From NCBI GenBank assembly GCA_012959995.1, contig DUCC01000010.1:60091-124090 (forward strand): a stretch of DNA of 64,000 nucleotides, given 5' to 3'. Under the pieces are notes generated by a model, which had not been told where the DNA came from, searched no databases, and saw only the letters and a list, made by a program, of their open reading frames with translations. A program made the translations under genes and the position numbers. The stretch is from Acidimicrobiia bacterium (GTDB lineage Bacteria > Actinomycetota > Acidimicrobiia > Acidimicrobiales > MedAcidi-G1). Each line of letters starts with the position of its first letter. The stretch's first letter is position 1. Shown piece by piece: positions 45,963 to 54,834 of this stretch.

Positions 45963-47519
45963 TTAAACCTGCCGGTCGAGGCCTTCCCAGAAGGGGGCCC
46001 GTAACTCTCGTTTGAGGATTTTCCCGGCGGGGTTACGGGGCAAGACCTCTACGAAGTTGACGCTCTGTGGGCATTTGAACCCTGCGAGGCGTTCTTTGGC
46101 GAAGGCGATGATTTCTTCTTCGGTTACCTCGGTGTCGGGCGCTGCCACCACCATGGCTTTACCAACTTCGCCCCACTTGTCGTCGGGCACCCCAACCACC
46201 GCTACGTCGGCAATACCGGGGTGGGCCATCAAAGCGTTTTCGATTTCTGCCGGGTAAACGTTTTCGCCACCCGAGATGATCATGTCTTTGACCCGGTCGT
46301 GGATAAACAAAAATCCGTCTTCCATGTAGGCCGCATCACCCGAGAGGAACCAGCCTTCTCCGGGGAGGGCTTTGGCTGTTTCTTCGTCCATCTGCCAGTA
46401 GCCCTTCATGATTTGGCCTGAGCGAATCCAAACTTCTCCCACCTCACCGTCGGGCAGGGTTTCGCCGGTTTCAGAATCAACGATGCGAATCTCTGTGCCG
46501 GTAACTGGTCGACCCGCCGAGCGCAAAAGATTCTGTCGGGGGCCACCGGGGTCATGGTCTTCGGGAAGAAGTTGAGTGACTACCCCGGTAGTTTCGGTGA
46601 GGCCGTATACCTGCGAGAAATCACAGTTAAAGAGTTTCATAGCGTTAACCAGCGCATCTTCAGTGATGGGCGAAGCGCCATAAGCGATGGTCATCATAGA
46701 AGACAAGTCAATGCCGTCGCTGGGCACCATAGAAAAGAACTGCAACATGGCGGGCACAAAGAAGGCGTAATTTACTTTTTCTTGCTCAATGACTTTGAGA
46801 GCGCCCACTGGGTCGAATTCTCGCAACAGGATTGAGGTGGCCCCGTTGCCCATACCGAAGAAGGCCCAGCCACTTCCGCCGATGTGGAAAAGCGGCATGA
46901 TGACCATGGTGCGGGTGCCGCCGTCCATCCCCCAATCCACACAATTGAAAGCAGTATGGAAGTTGGCGTTGGTGAGTTGCGCCCCTTTGGGCATACCGGT
47001 GGTGCCCGAAGTGTAGAGCTGCATGGAGACGTCTTCGGGGGTGGTGGGCGCCACTTCGCTATCTGTTGACTGCTGATCACGCCACTCTTCATAAGAGACA
47101 TGGGTGTCGTGACTTCCGATGACCACCACGCGATGAACATCGGGGAGGTCGCCTTCCATAGCCGCGAGGTGTTCGGCAAGTTCTTCGTGAATGACCAGCA
47201 CATTGGCTTGGGCATCGTTGATGATGTAAGTCATCTCGATGGGGGTGAGTCGCCAGTTAACGGCCACCGTTACCGCATTCATGAAACCGCAAGCAAACGC
47301 TAGTTCGAAATATTCTGGCCCATTTTTGTCTACGTAGGCCACGCGGTCACCGGGGCCAACTCCGTCGGCACGCAAGGCGTTAGCTACCTGCGAGGATCGG
47401 TCTTTCATCTGTTGCCAGGTGATGCGTTCATCACCGTAGATGATCATTTCTTCGTCGGGTTTTTCGGCCGCTCCCAGAAGGATGATGTCGGCCACGCTGT
47501 GAATATTTTTAATGTCCAT
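45963..47519 (-). CDS. Long-chain-fatty-acid-type acyl-CoA ligase
   Basis: ANL-family CoA ligase, 518 aa. It shows MQLYTSGTTGMPKGAQLTN (phosphate loop), YGLTETTGVVTQL, the hinge FIHDRVKDMIISGGENVYPAEIE and the C-terminal Lys in NPAGKILKREL. It is FadD-like by overall sequence; the acid substrate is not readable. It is the first of a likely minus-strand run with an SDR and a metallo-beta-lactamase protein. TAGGTT is 6 nt before the ATG. Confidence 0.93.
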   Translation of the reverse strand: MDIKNIHSVADIILLGAAEKPDEEMIIYGDERITWQQMKDRSSQVANALRADGVGPGDRVAYVDKNGPEYFELAFACGFMNAVTVAVNWRLTPIEMTYIINDAQANVLVIHEELAEHLAAMEGDLPDVHRVVVIGSHDTHVSYEEWRDQQSTDSEVAPTTPEDVSMQLYTSGTTGMPKGAQLTNANFHTAFNCVDWGMDGGTRTMVIMPLFHIGGSGWAFFGMGNGATSILLREFDPVGALKVIEQEKVNYAFFVPAMLQFFSMVPSDGIDLSSMMTIAYGASPITEDALVNAMKLFNCDFSQVYGLTETTGVVTQLLPEDHDPGGPRQNLLRSAGRPVTGTEIRIVDSETGETLPDGEVGEVWIRSGQIMKGYWQMDEETAKALPGEGWFLSGDAAYMEDGFLFIHDRVKDMIISGGENVYPAEIENALMAHPGIADVAVVGVPDDKWGEVGKAMVVAAPDTEVTEEEIIAFAKERLAGFKCPQSVNFVEVLPRNPAGKILKRELRAPFWEGLDRQV

Positions 47520-47525
47520 ATCGGC

Positions 47526-47531
47526 AACCTA
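47526..47531 (-). promoter_or_regulatory. Leaderless-type -10 box of acyl-CoA ligase
   Basis: TAGGTT on the minus strand, 6 nt before the ATG at 47519; same box and spacing as at 10958 and 32145. Confidence 0.5.
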
Positions 47532-47570
47532 CACCTTTGGCCCCCTCAACGAAAGCCAGCGCGGTGTTGC

Positions 47571-48734
47571 TTACCTTTCCGCTAAATCTACGATCTGAGT
47601 TTCGGGGTGGTAAGCAGCCCAGCCGTACCATTCGGTGACGAGTCCGGTGACCCAAGTCAGTGACCCTTCTTCCCCAAACCCGTCGAGGTTCCATTGGTTC
47701 CCTTGACCGTCCACCAGCACTCCTTTCCCTAACTGGAACTCTTGGATTGCCCCATTGACGGTCGCTTGGTAGGCCACTCCAAAAGGCCCGTCAGGGTCTA
47801 GCAACATGACCAAAGCTTCGCCGTTTATTTCGGTTTGGATCAAGGTGGGTTCATCTATTTGGTTAAAACGGTAGGCCCGAGACTCTCCACCTAAGGCCAA
47901 ACCGAAAACCAGTTCGTTTTCTGGCAGTCGGTCATCTAGCGAACGAATGGTGTCTAAGAACTCTCGCCCTAAGCCGGGGGCGCCCGGTTCGGTGTCCCAG
48001 TAACGGTCGGCATATTTATCTTCCCAAGCCAAGACTTTGGTGTCGGGGTGCTCAGCAAGCCAATCGCTCCAGCGTTTGTGGTGGAGGGGCAAGGTGGTGA
48101 GCCGGGTGCCGGTGTCGGCCAATGGGCCGGTAAGTACTGAGCCGTCGTAGTGGGTCCAGACTGACCCGGTGCTGCGGTCGGCCATGACAAACAGGCCGTC
48201 GTAGAGGCCGGCCACATCAAACTCCAGGGCCTCTCCGTTGATGACGGGGTCGAAACCAACCCCGCTGGAACAAACCCCTCAATAAGTCACCAAGTAGGGC
48301 AGGCCCCCAATGCTGGTGTTGGCGATGTGGTGATACGACATTTGGTCTACCGGAAAAGCCACTGCTTCTCCGCCTTGCACTACCCCCAGTACCACGTCTT
48401 GGGGGGTAAGCCAGGTGGCTGCGACCGCTTCAACAAAGTCGGGTTGGTCGGCGGATTCAAACCATGACCCTGACCCCAATGAAAGGTGGTCGGCAGAAAA
48501 AGTATCGGCAGCCCCCGGGGTCGGGATGATGGGTTCCTGAGTGGTGGTCGGCGCTGCTGTAGTGGTTGGAGCAACCGTGGCGGACTGCGTCACCGCGGTG
48601 GTTTCAACGGCGGATGAATCCGGGGCTTCAGTGGAGACCGGCGCCGCCGTGGCAGGGACCGCAGTTTCTGGGGTTGAGGACCCGCAGGAAGAGGCCACCA
48701 ACAAGGCCAACACCATGACTGCTCGGTGCTTCAT
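47571..48734 (-). CDS. DUF3179-domain lipoprotein, probable selenoprotein (in-frame UGA)
   Basis: One gene of 387 codons read through a UGA at 48281-48279. It starts at the ATG at 48734 with a lipoprotein-like signal (MKHRAVMVLALLVASSC, Cys17), then a Thr/Ala/Pro linker (about 18-70), then the DUF3179 domain. The conserved domain text is FPVDQMSYHHIANTSIGGLPYLVTY, then UGA as residue 152, then GVCSSGVGF (Cys155). Relatives have Cys at the UGA position in TYCPLC, so U-x-x-C replaces C-x-x-C. Downstream the domain continues in the same frame (FDVAGLYDGLFVMADR, TGSVWTHYDG), and a hairpin follows the UGA. DUF3179 function is unknown; an extracytoplasmic redox role is inferred. Ordinary gene callers will give two ORFs, 48279-48809 and 47571-48215. 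Confidence 0.85.
48245..48281 (-). promoter_or_regulatory. SECIS-like element of the DUF3179 gene (UGA plus hairpin)
   Basis: The UGA at 48281-48279 is followed after 14 nt by a 20-nt hairpin (48264-48245): stem CGGGGUU / GACCCCG (7 bp, last pair U-G) with loop GGUUUC. Distance to the loop is 21 nt. The GGU in the loop recalls the SelB-binding loop of E. coli fdhF. This is inferred from sequence. Confidence 0.75.
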
Positions 48735-48810
48735 GGGTCTAGTCTGCCACTTGACCGGATGTTGTGCCGGTCGGCCACTTGTGACCCGGTGTCTTATACC
48801 AGAGCCCAAG

Positions 48811-49113
48811 TTAGGCCAGTTTGGTAATGGTGGCGCCTGAGAGATGATTGAGCGACATACCCGATACGCCGAAGCTGGAAGTTTGGCCTTGAAACTCAGC
48901 CATGTGCGGGGCTTTCATGTGGGCCTGCAACGCTTCGTCAGTTTCCCACTCTTCGTAAATACGAATCAACCCTGGAACCAACGAATCGGCGCTAAGAGCG
49001 TAGTTGATGCAGCCTTCTTCGGCTTGGGTGGCTTCCATAAGTGGGCGAATTGCCGTCAAGGCTTCTTCCATTTTTTCGGGATCGCAGGTAATGGTGCCGG
49101 CTAAAATAATCAT
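48811..49113 (-). CDS. Antibiotic biosynthesis monooxygenase (ABM)-domain protein
   Basis: A 100-aa single-domain ABM/YgiN-like protein. The ferredoxin-like fold signature is MIILAGTITCDPEKMEEALTAI, EEGCINYALSADS, RIYEEWETDEALQAHMKAPHM. Members are cofactor-free quinol or other monooxygenases, or heme-degrading enzymes; none is specified here. The long frame begins at 49317, but the ATG at 49113 has GGAG 6 nt upstream and begins the domain exactly. It is divergent from tag. Confidence 0.85.
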   Translation of the reverse strand: MIILAGTITCDPEKMEEALTAIRPLMEATQAEEGCINYALSADSLVPGLIRIYEEWETDEALQAHMKAPHMAEFQGQTSSFGVSGMSLNHLSGATITKLA

Positions 49114-49164
49114 GAGGTCTCCAATAGTTGAGCAGTGTCTGTCCAGAGCGTACGGTAGGCAACC

Positions 49165-49776
49165 ATGAGCAGCCAAGTTGACCCCGCCGATAAAATCCCT
49201 CGCTGCCCGTGGCCTGGTCAACACGCCGACTATCTCGCTTACCACGACCATGAGTGGGGTCGACCCACCATCGACGACACCCAGTTGTTTGAAAAAGTTT
49301 GTTTGGAAGGGTTCCAAGCCGGCCTGTCGTGGCTAACCATTTTGAGGAAGCGCCCTGCTTTTCGGACTGGGTTTGCCGGGTTTGATCCTAAAAAAGTAAC
49401 GGCCTTCGGGCCAGCCGACGTTGAACGCTTGGTCAACGATGCCGGCATTGTGCGCCACCGCGGCAAAATCACCTCCACCATCAACAACGCAGCCCGGGCT
49501 TTAGATCTGCAACAGGAGTTCGGTTCGCTGGCCGCCTATTTTTGGCAATGGGAACCCGAGTCAAATCTTAAAAAAGAAATGGGCGACATCCCTGCTGTCA
49601 CCGAAGAATCCACTGCCTTAAGCAAAGATCTCAAACGCCGCGGTTGGTCTTTTGTGGGGCCCACCACCATGTACGCCTTGATGCAAGCCATGGGTTTGGT
49701 CAACGACCACCTCGCAGGCTGTACCTTCCATGCAGAGGTCGAAGCAGAACGCTCGGCCCTAACCCGACCTTCTTAG
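49165..49776 (+). CDS. tag: DNA-3-methyladenine glycosylase I
   Basis: Base-excision repair enzyme removing 3-methyladenine, 203 aa. The N-terminal RCPWPGQHADYLAYHDHEWG, KVCLEGFQAGLSWLTILRKRPAFR and GIVRHRGKI are family hallmarks. The zinc ligands of Tag can be placed as Cys in RCPW, His in YHDHEWG, and His/Cys in NDHLAGCTFH. The start ATG has TACGGT 8 nt upstream. The gene is 7 bp before an SDR. Confidence 0.95.
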   Translation: MSSQVDPADKIPRCPWPGQHADYLAYHDHEWGRPTIDDTQLFEKVCLEGFQAGLSWLTILRKRPAFRTGFAGFDPKKVTAFGPADVERLVNDAGIVRHRGKITSTINNAARALDLQQEFGSLAAYFWQWEPESNLKKEMGDIPAVTEESTALSKDLKRRGWSFVGPTTMYALMQAMGLVNDHLAGCTFHAEVEAERSALTRPS

Positions 49777-49783
49777 GAGCACC

Positions 49784-50542
49784 ATGACCGATCTCAATGG
49801 CAAAACGGCTTTGATTACCGGCGGCAACGGCGGCATCGGTTTAGCAATGGGCTTGGCCCTTGCTCAAGCGGGCGCCCAGGTGGCCATTTGGGGGCGCAAC
49901 CCCGACAAAAATGCCGCCGCTTTAACGGCCTTGCAAGCCACCGGCCGCCAAGCCAGCGCACAGGTAGTTGATGTAGGCGACGAAGAGTCCGTAGAAACAG
50001 CTTTCGCCACCACCGTAGAAGCCATGGGCCAAGTAGACATCGTCATTGCCAATGCCGCGGTGCCCGGCAACGGAAAACCTTTGCATGAAACCAGTTTGGA
50101 AGAATGGCAACGGGTGCAACGCATCAACGTAGACGGGGTATTTTTAACCTTCCGGACGGCTTTGCAACATTTGATCCCTCGAGGCGAAGGGGGCGCTTTG
50201 GTAGCTATTGCTTCTACTTCGGCGGTTCATGGAGCAGCCAACAACCTGCCCTACGGCACCGGAAAAACCGGCTTGCTGGGTTTGGTGCGCGGCTTAGCCG
50301 TAGAGACCGCCCGCTACGGCATTCGAGTGAACGCTTTAAGCCCCGGGTGGACGCTGACCGAAATGACCGAAGCCGGTTACGCCTGGGATAAATTTCGTGA
50401 CGCCACCATTGCTCGCACCCCCATGCGCCGTTGGGCCGAACCGGCCGACATGGCCCCCGCCGCAGTATTCCTGGCCGACCCGAAAGCCGCCTACCACACT
50501 GGTCAAAACGTGGTGGTCGACGGCGGGTACACGGTCTTTTAA
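49784..50542 (+). CDS. Short-chain dehydrogenase/reductase
   Basis: NAD(P)-dependent SDR, 252 aa. The cofactor motif is LITGGNGGIGLAMGLALAQAG, with NAAVPG and catalytic residues in IASTSAVHG and LPYGTGKTGLLGLVRGLA. An AGGAG lies directly upstream of the ATG, so this gene is translated from an internal site after tag. The downstream helicase gene starts 3 bp after its stop. The substrate is unknown. Confidence 0.91.
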   Translation: MTDLNGKTALITGGNGGIGLAMGLALAQAGAQVAIWGRNPDKNAAALTALQATGRQASAQVVDVGDEESVETAFATTVEAMGQVDIVIANAAVPGNGKPLHETSLEEWQRVQRINVDGVFLTFRTALQHLIPRGEGGALVAIASTSAVHGAANNLPYGTGKTGLLGLVRGLAVETARYGIRVNALSPGWTLTEMTEAGYAWDKFRDATIARTPMRRWAEPADMAPAAVFLADPKAAYHTGQNVVVDGGYTVF

Positions 50543-50545
50543 CCA

Positions 50546-53062
50546 GTGGGCCTACTCATTGACCGGCTACCGCCCGGCACCGACCCCGATGACCTGTTGC
50601 TGGGTTTCATTGAGTGGGTGAGCGAACAAGGCCTTGAGCTGTACCCGGCTCAAGAGGAAGCCATTTTAGAAATCTTGGCCGGCAACCATGTTGTTTTGGC
50701 TACCCCCACCGGGTCAGGGAAGTCGTTGGTGGCCACCGCAGCCCACGCCGCAGCGTTGGCCCGCGGGCAACGCAGTGTGTACACCGCCCCCATCAAAGCC
50801 TTGGTGTCAGAAAAGTTTTTTGCCCTAACTCGAGATTTTGGGGCCGACAATGTGGGCATGGTTACCGGCGATGCGGCGGTCAACCCTGATGCCCCCATCA
50901 TTGCCTGCACCGCAGAAATCTTGGCCCATCAAGCCTTGCGTGAAGGCCCCCAAGCCGACGTGGGTTTAGTCATTGCCGACGAGTTTCATTTTTACGCCGA
51001 CCCGCAACGAGGCTGGGCCTGGCAAGTGCCGTTGCTGCAACTACCCCAAAGCCAGTTTTTGTTGATGTCGGCCACTTTGGGCCCCACCAAACACTTCGAA
51101 GATGACCTGACCCAGCGCACTGGTCGCCCCACTATCACGGTGGGCGGCACGGTTCGCCCGGTGCCTTTAACCTTCGAGTTTCGTGAAACCCCTCTGCATG
51201 AATCCATCGATGAGTTAGTCACCAGCGACCGGGCACCTATTTACCTTGTGCATTTCACTCAAGCCGCCGCCGCCGAAAAAGCTCAGGACCTCTGCAGCCT
51301 GAGCGTGCTCAGCAAAGAAGAAAAAGCGGCTATCCGCAGCGAAGTAGCAGGCTTTCGTTTTGACACCCCGATCGGCAAGGACCTCAAAAGGTTTTTGAGC
51401 CACGGCATCGGGCTCCACCACGCCGGCCTGCTCCCCCGCTACCGGTTACTTATAGAAAAACTCGCCCAAGCGGGTTTGCTAAAACTCATTTGCGGCACCG
51501 ACACCTTGGGCGTAGGGGTCAATGTGCCTATCCGTACGGTGTTGTTTACCCAATTATGCAAATATGACGGCATCTCCACCAGGATCTTGCGCAACCGAGA
51601 ATTCGCCCAAATTGCTGGCCGAGCCGGGCGGCGCGGTTTTGATGACGAGGGCCACGTGTGGGTGCAAGCCCCGGTGCATTGGGTAGAAAACCGGCGGGCC
51701 GAAGCAAAAGCCGCCGTGGGCGGCAGCAAGAAAAAGGCCACAAAAAAGCGTCCGCCCGAGCGGGGCTATGCCCATTGGAACGAAGAGACCTTTACCAAAA
51801 TAGTCAGCGGCGCCCCGGAGCCTTTGACCTCCAGTTTTGAGGTCAATCATCAGATGGTTTTGAACCTTCTGTCCCGCCCGGGCGATGGCTGTGCGGCGTT
51901 GCGCAACCTGTTGGTAGACAACCACGAACCACGCAAAAACCAGCGGCAACACATTCGGCGGGCTATCAGCATTTATCGTTCGTTGACCGCCGCCGGCATT
52001 ATCACCGAGTTGGACCAACTCGACGAGTTAGGCCGCCGGGTGGCCATTGGCGTGGATTTACAAGACAACTTCGCATTACACCAACCGCTTTCACTTTTTG
52101 CCCTCGAGGTATTGCCCGATTTAGAAAACCCGGAAGCCACCGACCAAGAACACGCGTTAGATGTGCTGTCGGTCATTGAATCGGTGTTAGAAAACCCGGG
52201 GGTTATTTTGGCCGCCCAAACCAATCGTTTAAAAACCGAGTTGATGAACCGCCTCAAAATGGAAGGGGTGGAATACGAAGAACGCATTGAGCGACTCAAC
52301 GAGGTGCGCCCGCCGCAGCCCTTGGCCGAGTTTTTGTGGGGAACTTTCGATGTGTTCAAAGCCCACCACCCGTGGGTGGGCGAAGCCAACGTGAAACCCA
52401 AAGCGGTAGCCCGTGAGCTCTACGAAACCGGCTTTAACTTTCGCCAATACATAGAGCATCACGGGTTGAAACGCTCCGAGGGAACGGTGCTGCGTTACCT
52501 CTCAGAGGCCTACAAAGCCATGGTGCAAAACGTGCCCGAAGCGGTCAAAACCGAAGCCGTTCATGACCTTGAAGCTTGGCTGGGTGAGGTAGTGCGTCAG
52601 GTGGATTCCAGCCTGATCGATGAGTGGGAAAAGCTTCGTAACCCTGAACCGGATGACGCGGTAGCCCTTGCGCCAGCGGTGGATCAGCGCCCCGACATCA
52701 CTGCTTCGCCTCGGGCTTTTCGGGTCATGGTGCGCAACGAGGTTTTCCGTTGGGTGCAACTGCTGGCCCGCCGCCAATACACCGAGTTAGCCGAAGTATC
52801 TAAATCTGCCGACCAAACATGGGATCGGCAAGAACTTTCAGAGGCTATTGCCCCGTATTGGGAAGAACATTCGCTGATACCTACCGATGCTCATGCTCGG
52901 GGCAACGAGTTTTTTGTTTTTGAAGCCAACGGTCAAGTTGGTCAAACCATTGCTGACCCGGCCGGTTTTCACGAATGGGTTATTGATGCCCAAGTTGACC
53001 TCGCCGCCTCTAAAGAAGCGGGTGAAGCAGTGGTCTATTTGTTGGCGGTGCGGCGCCTTTAA
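50546..53062 (+). CDS. Ski2-like DEAD/DEAH-box helicase with DUF3516 domain
   Basis: Superfamily 2 helicase, 838 aa. Walker A is VLATPTGSGKSLVATAAH, Ia YTAPIKALVSEKFFAL, motif II ADEFHFYADPQRGWAW (DEFH), III LLMSATLG, and VI FAQIAGRAGRRGFDDEG. The C-terminal half, from about residue 380, is the DUF3516 region of actinobacterial helicases. An RNA-processing role is likely by family, not proven. The start is GTG 50546. A basic insert KKKATKKRPPERG near residue 395 separates the helicase core and DUF3516 part. TTAA is shared with the polyprenyl synthase stop. Confidence 0.92.
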   Translation: MGLLIDRLPPGTDPDDLLLGFIEWVSEQGLELYPAQEEAILEILAGNHVVLATPTGSGKSLVATAAHAAALARGQRSVYTAPIKALVSEKFFALTRDFGADNVGMVTGDAAVNPDAPIIACTAEILAHQALREGPQADVGLVIADEFHFYADPQRGWAWQVPLLQLPQSQFLLMSATLGPTKHFEDDLTQRTGRPTITVGGTVRPVPLTFEFRETPLHESIDELVTSDRAPIYLVHFTQAAAAEKAQDLCSLSVLSKEEKAAIRSEVAGFRFDTPIGKDLKRFLSHGIGLHHAGLLPRYRLLIEKLAQAGLLKLICGTDTLGVGVNVPIRTVLFTQLCKYDGISTRILRNREFAQIAGRAGRRGFDDEGHVWVQAPVHWVENRRAEAKAAVGGSKKKATKKRPPERGYAHWNEETFTKIVSGAPEPLTSSFEVNHQMVLNLLSRPGDGCAALRNLLVDNHEPRKNQRQHIRRAISIYRSLTAAGIITELDQLDELGRRVAIGVDLQDNFALHQPLSLFALEVLPDLENPEATDQEHALDVLSVIESVLENPGVILAAQTNRLKTELMNRLKMEGVEYEERIERLNEVRPPQPLAEFLWGTFDVFKAHHPWVGEANVKPKAVARELYETGFNFRQYIEHHGLKRSEGTVLRYLSEAYKAMVQNVPEAVKTEAVHDLEAWLGEVVRQVDSSLIDEWEKLRNPEPDDAVALAPAVDQRPDITASPRAFRVMVRNEVFRWVQLLARRQYTELAEVSKSADQTWDRQELSEAIAPYWEEHSLIPTDAHARGNEFFVFEANGQVGQTIADPAGFHEWVIDAQVDLAASKEAGEAVVYLLAVRRL

Positions 53063-54069
53063 TGGTTACGGGTAGCGACAAAGTTCGCCAGACCGTGGAG
53101 TTCTTCTACGGCTTCGTCCACTAACCCGGCCCCCTCAAGGGCAGCCAGGGCCGCCGTTAAATGCGTTTGAGCTTCTTGTTCGGTGCGTTGGCGGCCACCG
53201 GCCGTTTCGATGATCTGAGTAGCGCGTTCAATATCGCTCTCTGAAAGATGGCCTGGTTGGTCGTAAAGGGCACGCAGTTCTTGGGCAGCCCCGTCACCCG
53301 CCGATATAACAAAAGCCACCGGCATAGATTTTTTACGTTCCCGCAGATCGTTGCCGGCCGCTTTGCCGGTAGCCACCGGGTCGCCCCAAATACCCAAAAC
53401 GTCATCTACCGCTTGAAAAGCCAAACCCAACGAACGCCCATAAGCGTCAAGGGCCGCCACTTGTTGGTCGGGTGCTCCAGCCAATACGGCTCCCACGCTG
53501 GCTGAATAACCCAACAAGGCGCCAGTTTTTCCGGCTTCCATTTCTAAGCAATCTTGCAAGGTAACCACCGGTTGGTCATCAAAAGCCATGTCGGCGGCTT
53601 GCCCAGCCAGCATGGCGGCGGTGGCTTCGGCTAAACGCACGGTGGCCGCTACCCGTTCTGGCGTGGGGTCGGCCAACAACACTTGAAAAGCCAAGGTGTG
53701 TAAAGCATCGCCGCTTATCACGGCATCGTCGATCCCAAAAGCGGTCCACACCGTGGTGCGGTGCCGGCGTTCGGTGTCGCCGTCAATAATGTCATCGTGA
53801 ATCAACGAATAGTTGTGGATGAGTTCCACCGCTATAGCCCCCGGTAAACCCACGACGGTAGGTGCCCCCACCGCTTCGGCGGAAAGTACCGCCAATGCAG
53901 GGCGCAAACCTTTACCAGACCCAGCCGACGACGGTGACCCGTCGGTTTCTACCCAACCAAAATGGTAGCGAGAAGGCAAAAGAAGTTCGGCACACAAGGT
54001 GTCGACCGCTCGACGCAGTTCGGGCTCCACCAGTTGGCGGGCTCGGTTTAAAATAAGCGGGGTGGTCAT
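53059..54069 (-). CDS. Polyprenyl (isoprenyl) diphosphate synthase
   Basis: Head-to-tail prenyltransferase, 336 aa. The first Asp-rich motif is in IHDDIIDGDTERRHRT (DDxxD) and the second in FQAVDDVLGIWGD, with GKGLRPALAVLSAEA near the N-terminus and the Lys/Thr segments KTGALLGYS and GNDLRERKKS. It builds geranylgeranyl- or longer-chain diphosphates; chain length cannot be set reliably. It is the last gene of the minus-strand operon and overlaps the nitrilase-type gene by ATGA. Confidence 0.93.
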   Translation of the reverse strand: MTTPLILNRARQLVEPELRRAVDTLCAELLLPSRYHFGWVETDGSPSSAGSGKGLRPALAVLSAEAVGAPTVVGLPGAIAVELIHNYSLIHDDIIDGDTERRHRTTVWTAFGIDDAVISGDALHTLAFQVLLADPTPERVAATVRLAEATAAMLAGQAADMAFDDQPVVTLQDCLEMEAGKTGALLGYSASVGAVLAGAPDQQVAALDAYGRSLGLAFQAVDDVLGIWGDPVATGKAAGNDLRERKKSMPVAFVISAGDGAAQELRALYDQPGHLSESDIERATQIIETAGGRQRTEQEAQTHLTAALAALEGAGLVDEAVEELHGLANFVATRNH

Positions 54070-54830
54070 GGCCGGCGATCATTCATAAAGGGAAACTGGC
54101 TGCGCACTTCGGCCACCTGCCCGGGGTCCACTTCGGCCATCAAGGTGGCTTCCATCCCTGGCGGGCATTCGGCCAGTACCTCACCCAAGGGGCTCAGGAT
54201 CACACTGTCGCCGGAATACTCAAGGTTTAAATCGCTGCCCACCCGGTTAACCCCCACCACATAAGCCTGGTTTTCAATAGCCCGAGCGGCCAACAAGGTG
54301 CGCCAATGGTGGCGACGGGTTTGCGGCCAGTTGGCCACCACCAGATAACAGTCGGTGTGGGCGGCCAAAGGCCAATAAGACTCCACGAAACGCAGGTCGT
54401 AACAAACGGTCAGCGTGCAACGCACCCCATGAACATCAACCGTTACCGGTTGCTGGCCCGGTCGGTAGTGCTGGTTTTCTCCAGCAAAAGAAAACGGGTG
54501 TTCTTTGTCGTAGTGGTGTTGCTCGCCTTGCGGGCCGGCCAGCACTAAACGGTTGACCGGCAAAGCATCGGTTTGGTCGGCCACCGGCACCGAACCGGCT
54601 ATCCACACGCCATGAAGGGCGGCTTGTTGTTGCAAAAAAATGGTTGATGGGCCGTCGGGTGCTTGCGCCACGCATTCGGTGTCCATAGAGAAACCGGTGG
54701 AAAACATTTCGCTGAGCACCACCAGGTCGGCGCCGCCTTGAGCCGCCGCAGCAATCAACGGAGCCAAATGGGCGTGGTTGGCTGGCGGGTCCTCCCAAAC
54801 AATGGTGTGCTGAACGGCGGCTACCTGCAT
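54066..54830 (-). CDS. Carbon-nitrogen hydrolase, omega-amidase (YafV/Nit2) type
   Basis: Nitrilase-superfamily amidase, 254 aa. The catalytic Glu-Lys-Cys triad is visible in VVLSEMFSTGFSMD, HYDKEHPFSFAGE and LTVCYDLRFVESYWPL. The FSTGF and YDLRF text fits the YafV/Nit2 omega-amidase branch acting on alpha-ketoglutaramate or alpha-ketosuccinamate. It lies 4 bp after a methionine/glutamine-type aminotransferase gene, the natural partner that makes such keto-amides. It overlaps the downstream prenyl synthase start by 4 bp. Confidence 0.88.
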   Translation of the reverse strand: MQVAAVQHTIVWEDPPANHAHLAPLIAAAAQGGADLVVLSEMFSTGFSMDTECVAQAPDGPSTIFLQQQAALHGVWIAGSVPVADQTDALPVNRLVLAGPQGEQHHYDKEHPFSFAGENQHYRPGQQPVTVDVHGVRCTLTVCYDLRFVESYWPLAAHTDCYLVVANWPQTRRHHWRTLLAARAIENQAYVVGVNRVGSDLNLEYSGDSVILSPLGEVLAECPPGMEATLMAEVDPGQVAEVRSQFPFMNDRRP

Positions 54831-54834
54831 GGGT

